From Halieaceae bacterium (GTDB lineage: Bacteria > Pseudomonadota > Gammaproteobacteria > Pseudomonadales > Halieaceae): a DNA stretch of 14,424 nt. The stretch's first letter is position 1. The number at the start of each line of letters is the position of its first letter. Positions 14,066 to 14,424 of the stretch are shown piece by piece. The stretch covers positions 1-14,424 of the forward strand of contig QOPK01000038.1 in NCBI GenBank assembly GCA_003331685.1, written 5' to 3'. The notes under the pieces are model-generated. The model was given only the letters and a program-made list of their open reading frames with translations. It searched no databases and had not been told where the DNA came from. A program made the position numbers and the translations under genes.

Positions 14066-14424
14066 ATGTCCCAAGTCTGGAGTTGTAACGAGTGGGATCC
14101 ACTCGAGGAAGTTATCGTGGGTAACCCCCTCGGCGCCCGCTTCCCCCACGCGGACCCCAGCACCCGCCTCGCCGAGTATCCGGATCGCGATCTCGCGGCT
14201 ATTCCTCAGGGACACTTTCCTGACCAGATTATTGAAGAAACCGAGGAAGACCTGCAGAGCTTTGTCGACGTCTTGGAGGCCGGTGGTGTCACCGTCCGCC
14301 GGCCCGACACCTGGCCCCATGAGCAGACCATCAGCACGGTCCAGTGGGAAACCCAGGGCTATTACAACTACTGCCCCCGGGATGTGCTGTTGGTAATCGG
14401 TGACACGATCATCGAAACCCCCAA
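14066..14424 (+). CDS. Glycine amidinotransferase-like protein, N-terminal part, cut by window edge
   Basis: The first 119 codons are present and the gene continues past the right edge. Amidinotransferases of this family move the amidino group of arginine to an amine such as glycine (creatine precursor) or an inosamine. Recognisable segments are CNEWDPLEEVIVGNPLGARF at about 7-26 and CPRDVLLVIGDTIIETP at about 103-119. The latter corresponds to the PRD-x-L-x-x-x-G-x-x-IIE signature of vertebrate and bacterial arginine:glycine amidinotransferases. The catalytic Cys and His lie in the missing C-terminal part, so acceptor and activity are open; related hydrolases of the same fold remain possible. 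The ATG at 14066 has only a weak purine-rich stretch upstream. The terminator at 13984-14008 separates it from the preceding gene, so it should have its own promoter. Confidence 0.85.
   Translation, partial: MSQVWSCNEWDPLEEVIVGNPLGARFPHADPSTRLAEYPDRDLAAIPQGHFPDQIIEETEEDLQSFVDVLEAGGVTVRRPDTWPHEQTISTVQWETQGYYNYCPRDVLLVIGDTIIETP

Overview
This is a GC-rich (by eye) stretch of bacterial chromosome. Its content is mostly housekeeping: lipoyl synthase, NAD kinase, a GlpG-type rhomboid, aminopeptidase N and an asparagine synthase. The close resemblance of PepN, NadK, GlpG and YeaC to their E. coli counterparts points to a gammaproteobacterium. A marine heterotroph of the OM60/NOR5 (Halieaceae) kind is my guess from gene content only; no rRNA gene is present to test it. 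I found no transposase, integrase, tRNA, CRISPR array or phage gene.

Layout. Positions 8514 down to 1 hold nine minus-strand genes in one tight run, in transcription order: crotonase-family enzyme, molybdopterin oxidoreductase, lipA, glycosyltransferase, nadK, rhomboid protease, DUF1315 (YeaC-like), DUF2797, and pepN (cut by the window edge). Gaps are 34, 20, 1 and 38 nt, then a 50-nt overlap (17 nt with the alternative rhomboid start), a 2-nt gap, an 8-nt overlap and a 4-nt ATGA overlap. The run looks like one long transcription unit, at least from lipA onward. Positions 8695-10506 hold a minus-strand asnB-type asparagine synthase. It is separated from a divergent plus-strand GT4 glycosyltransferase (10770-11879) by about 260 nt carrying a small tandem repeat. 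Two plus-strand genes follow: an exported NTF2/SnoaL-like protein and a short-chain dehydrogenase. A small exported protein of unknown family (13581-13961) then sits alone with a strong ribosome binding site, a possible promoter and a clear rho-independent terminator. The window ends inside a plus-strand amidinotransferase gene.

How the genes may work together. The crotonase and molybdopterin enzyme probably form one catabolic or modifying pair. LipA and NadK supply cofactors. AsnB with the divergent glycosyltransferase suggests surface-glycan assembly, though AsnB could simply make asparagine. DUF1315, DUF2797 and pepN are translationally coupled.

I see no convincing new defence or mobile system. 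The items most worth following up are the molybdoenzyme with no cysteine, selenocysteine or obvious substitute at the usual metal-ligand site, the cysteine-rich DUF2797 protein with a GIY-YIG-like core, the SDR lacking the usual catalytic asparagine, and the unknown secreted protein.
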